Below, one piece after another: positions 63,907 through 64,000 of a stretch of 64,000 nt of DNA (its first letter is position 1; each line of letters starts with the position of its first letter). A program made the translations under genes and the position numbers. The DNA is from Rhodoferax koreense (GTDB taxonomy: Bacteria > Pseudomonadota > Gammaproteobacteria > Burkholderiales > Burkholderiaceae_C). Location of the stretch: assembly GCF_001955695.1 (NCBI RefSeq), contig NZ_CP019236.1, forward strand, positions 5,208,001-5,272,000, read 5' to 3'. The notes below the pieces were generated by a model, which was not told the origin of the DNA, searched no databases, and worked only from the letters and a program-made list of their open reading frames with translations.

Positions 63907-64000
63907 ATGGCAGATTCCAAACTCACCCTCGACGACGCGCGGCTCTACATCGATGGCCAGTGGCTCGACCGCTCCAGCGCTGCGCAGATCGCCGTCGTCA
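63907..64000 (+). CDS. Aldehyde dehydrogenase, N-terminal fragment (3' part beyond the window)
   Basis: 31 codons are visible: MADSKLTLDDARLYIDGQWL followed by DRSSAAQIAVV. The YIDGQWLDRSSAAQIAVV pattern is the usual first strand of NAD-dependent aldehyde dehydrogenases. The gene runs off the right edge. Position after the cupin and divergent from the flavoprotein operon suggests it takes the aldehyde made by that flavoprotein. Confidence 0.7.
   Translation, partial: MADSKLTLDDARLYIDGQWLDRSSAAQIAVV

Overview
High-GC betaproteobacterial chromosome. The best fit is the family Comamonadaceae (order Burkholderiales, Variovorax/Acidovorax-like). Supporting points are the dapF-DUF484-xerC and COG0523-dksA-STAS-hslV-hslU gene orders, a Bug-type tricarboxylate binding protein, and the dispersed inverted 'TTCGACAAGCTCAGCACGAA' repeats common in that family. 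No phage, IS element, tRNA, rRNA operon or CRISPR array was seen. The one RNA gene found is RNase P RNA (rnpB).

Layout. 1-13.1 kb is housekeeping: hslU (partial), hslV, a STAS protein, a cysteine-poor DksA, a His-rich COG0523 GTPase, rlmI, xerC, DUF484 and dapF on the minus strand; a metallo-beta-lactamase-fold hydrolase, a small orphan and cysK on the plus strand; rnpB on the minus strand. A J-domain protein and a ParE/RHH toxin-antitoxin pair follow (13.1-14.9 kb). 14.9-30.8 kb is a nicotinate/nicotinamide catabolic island. 30.8-50.4 kb is mixed accessory and metabolic content: serine hydrolase, SDR, thiol-dioxygenase-like cupin, AEC carrier, chemoreceptor, XRE-cupin regulator, Bug binding protein, Ldh-type dehydrogenase, LysR regulators, GspA/GspB, copper-related proteins, MFS pump, FKBP, pirin. 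50.6-53.2 kb is a membrane PQQ glucose-type dehydrogenase. 53.2-64 kb is a second catabolic operon (two semialdehyde/hydroxyacid dehydrogenases, a dipeptide/opine-type ABC importer, an amine-oxidase-like flavoprotein, a HAD protein), divergent from a cupin and the start of an aldehyde dehydrogenase gene.

Most notable system. An 11-gene minus-strand unit (28615 to 14900) carries 6-hydroxynicotinate reductase (hnr), an ApbE-like UPF0280 protein, two DUF1185 paralogues, a branched-chain-type ABC importer with a LivH-LivM fusion, a Tat-signal nicotinamidase, and NicA/NicB nicotinate dehydrogenase. It is divergent from a TetR regulator and an enamidase. This joins the aerobic, cytochrome-linked first step (NicAB) to the reductive ring-opening route known from the anaerobe Eubacterium barkeri. 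The predicted route is nicotinamide -> nicotinate -> 6-hydroxynicotinate -> 1,4,5,6-tetrahydro-6-oxonicotinate -> 2-formylglutarate. The UPF0280 protein is a candidate flavin transferase for the covalent flavin of Hnr. The DUF1185 twins are candidates for unassigned steps.

Dispersed repeats have shaped genes as well as spacers. They encode the C-terminal third of NicA while keeping an ATGA coupling to nicB, they supply the only possible starts of xerC, and one copy is nested inside a second repeat family.
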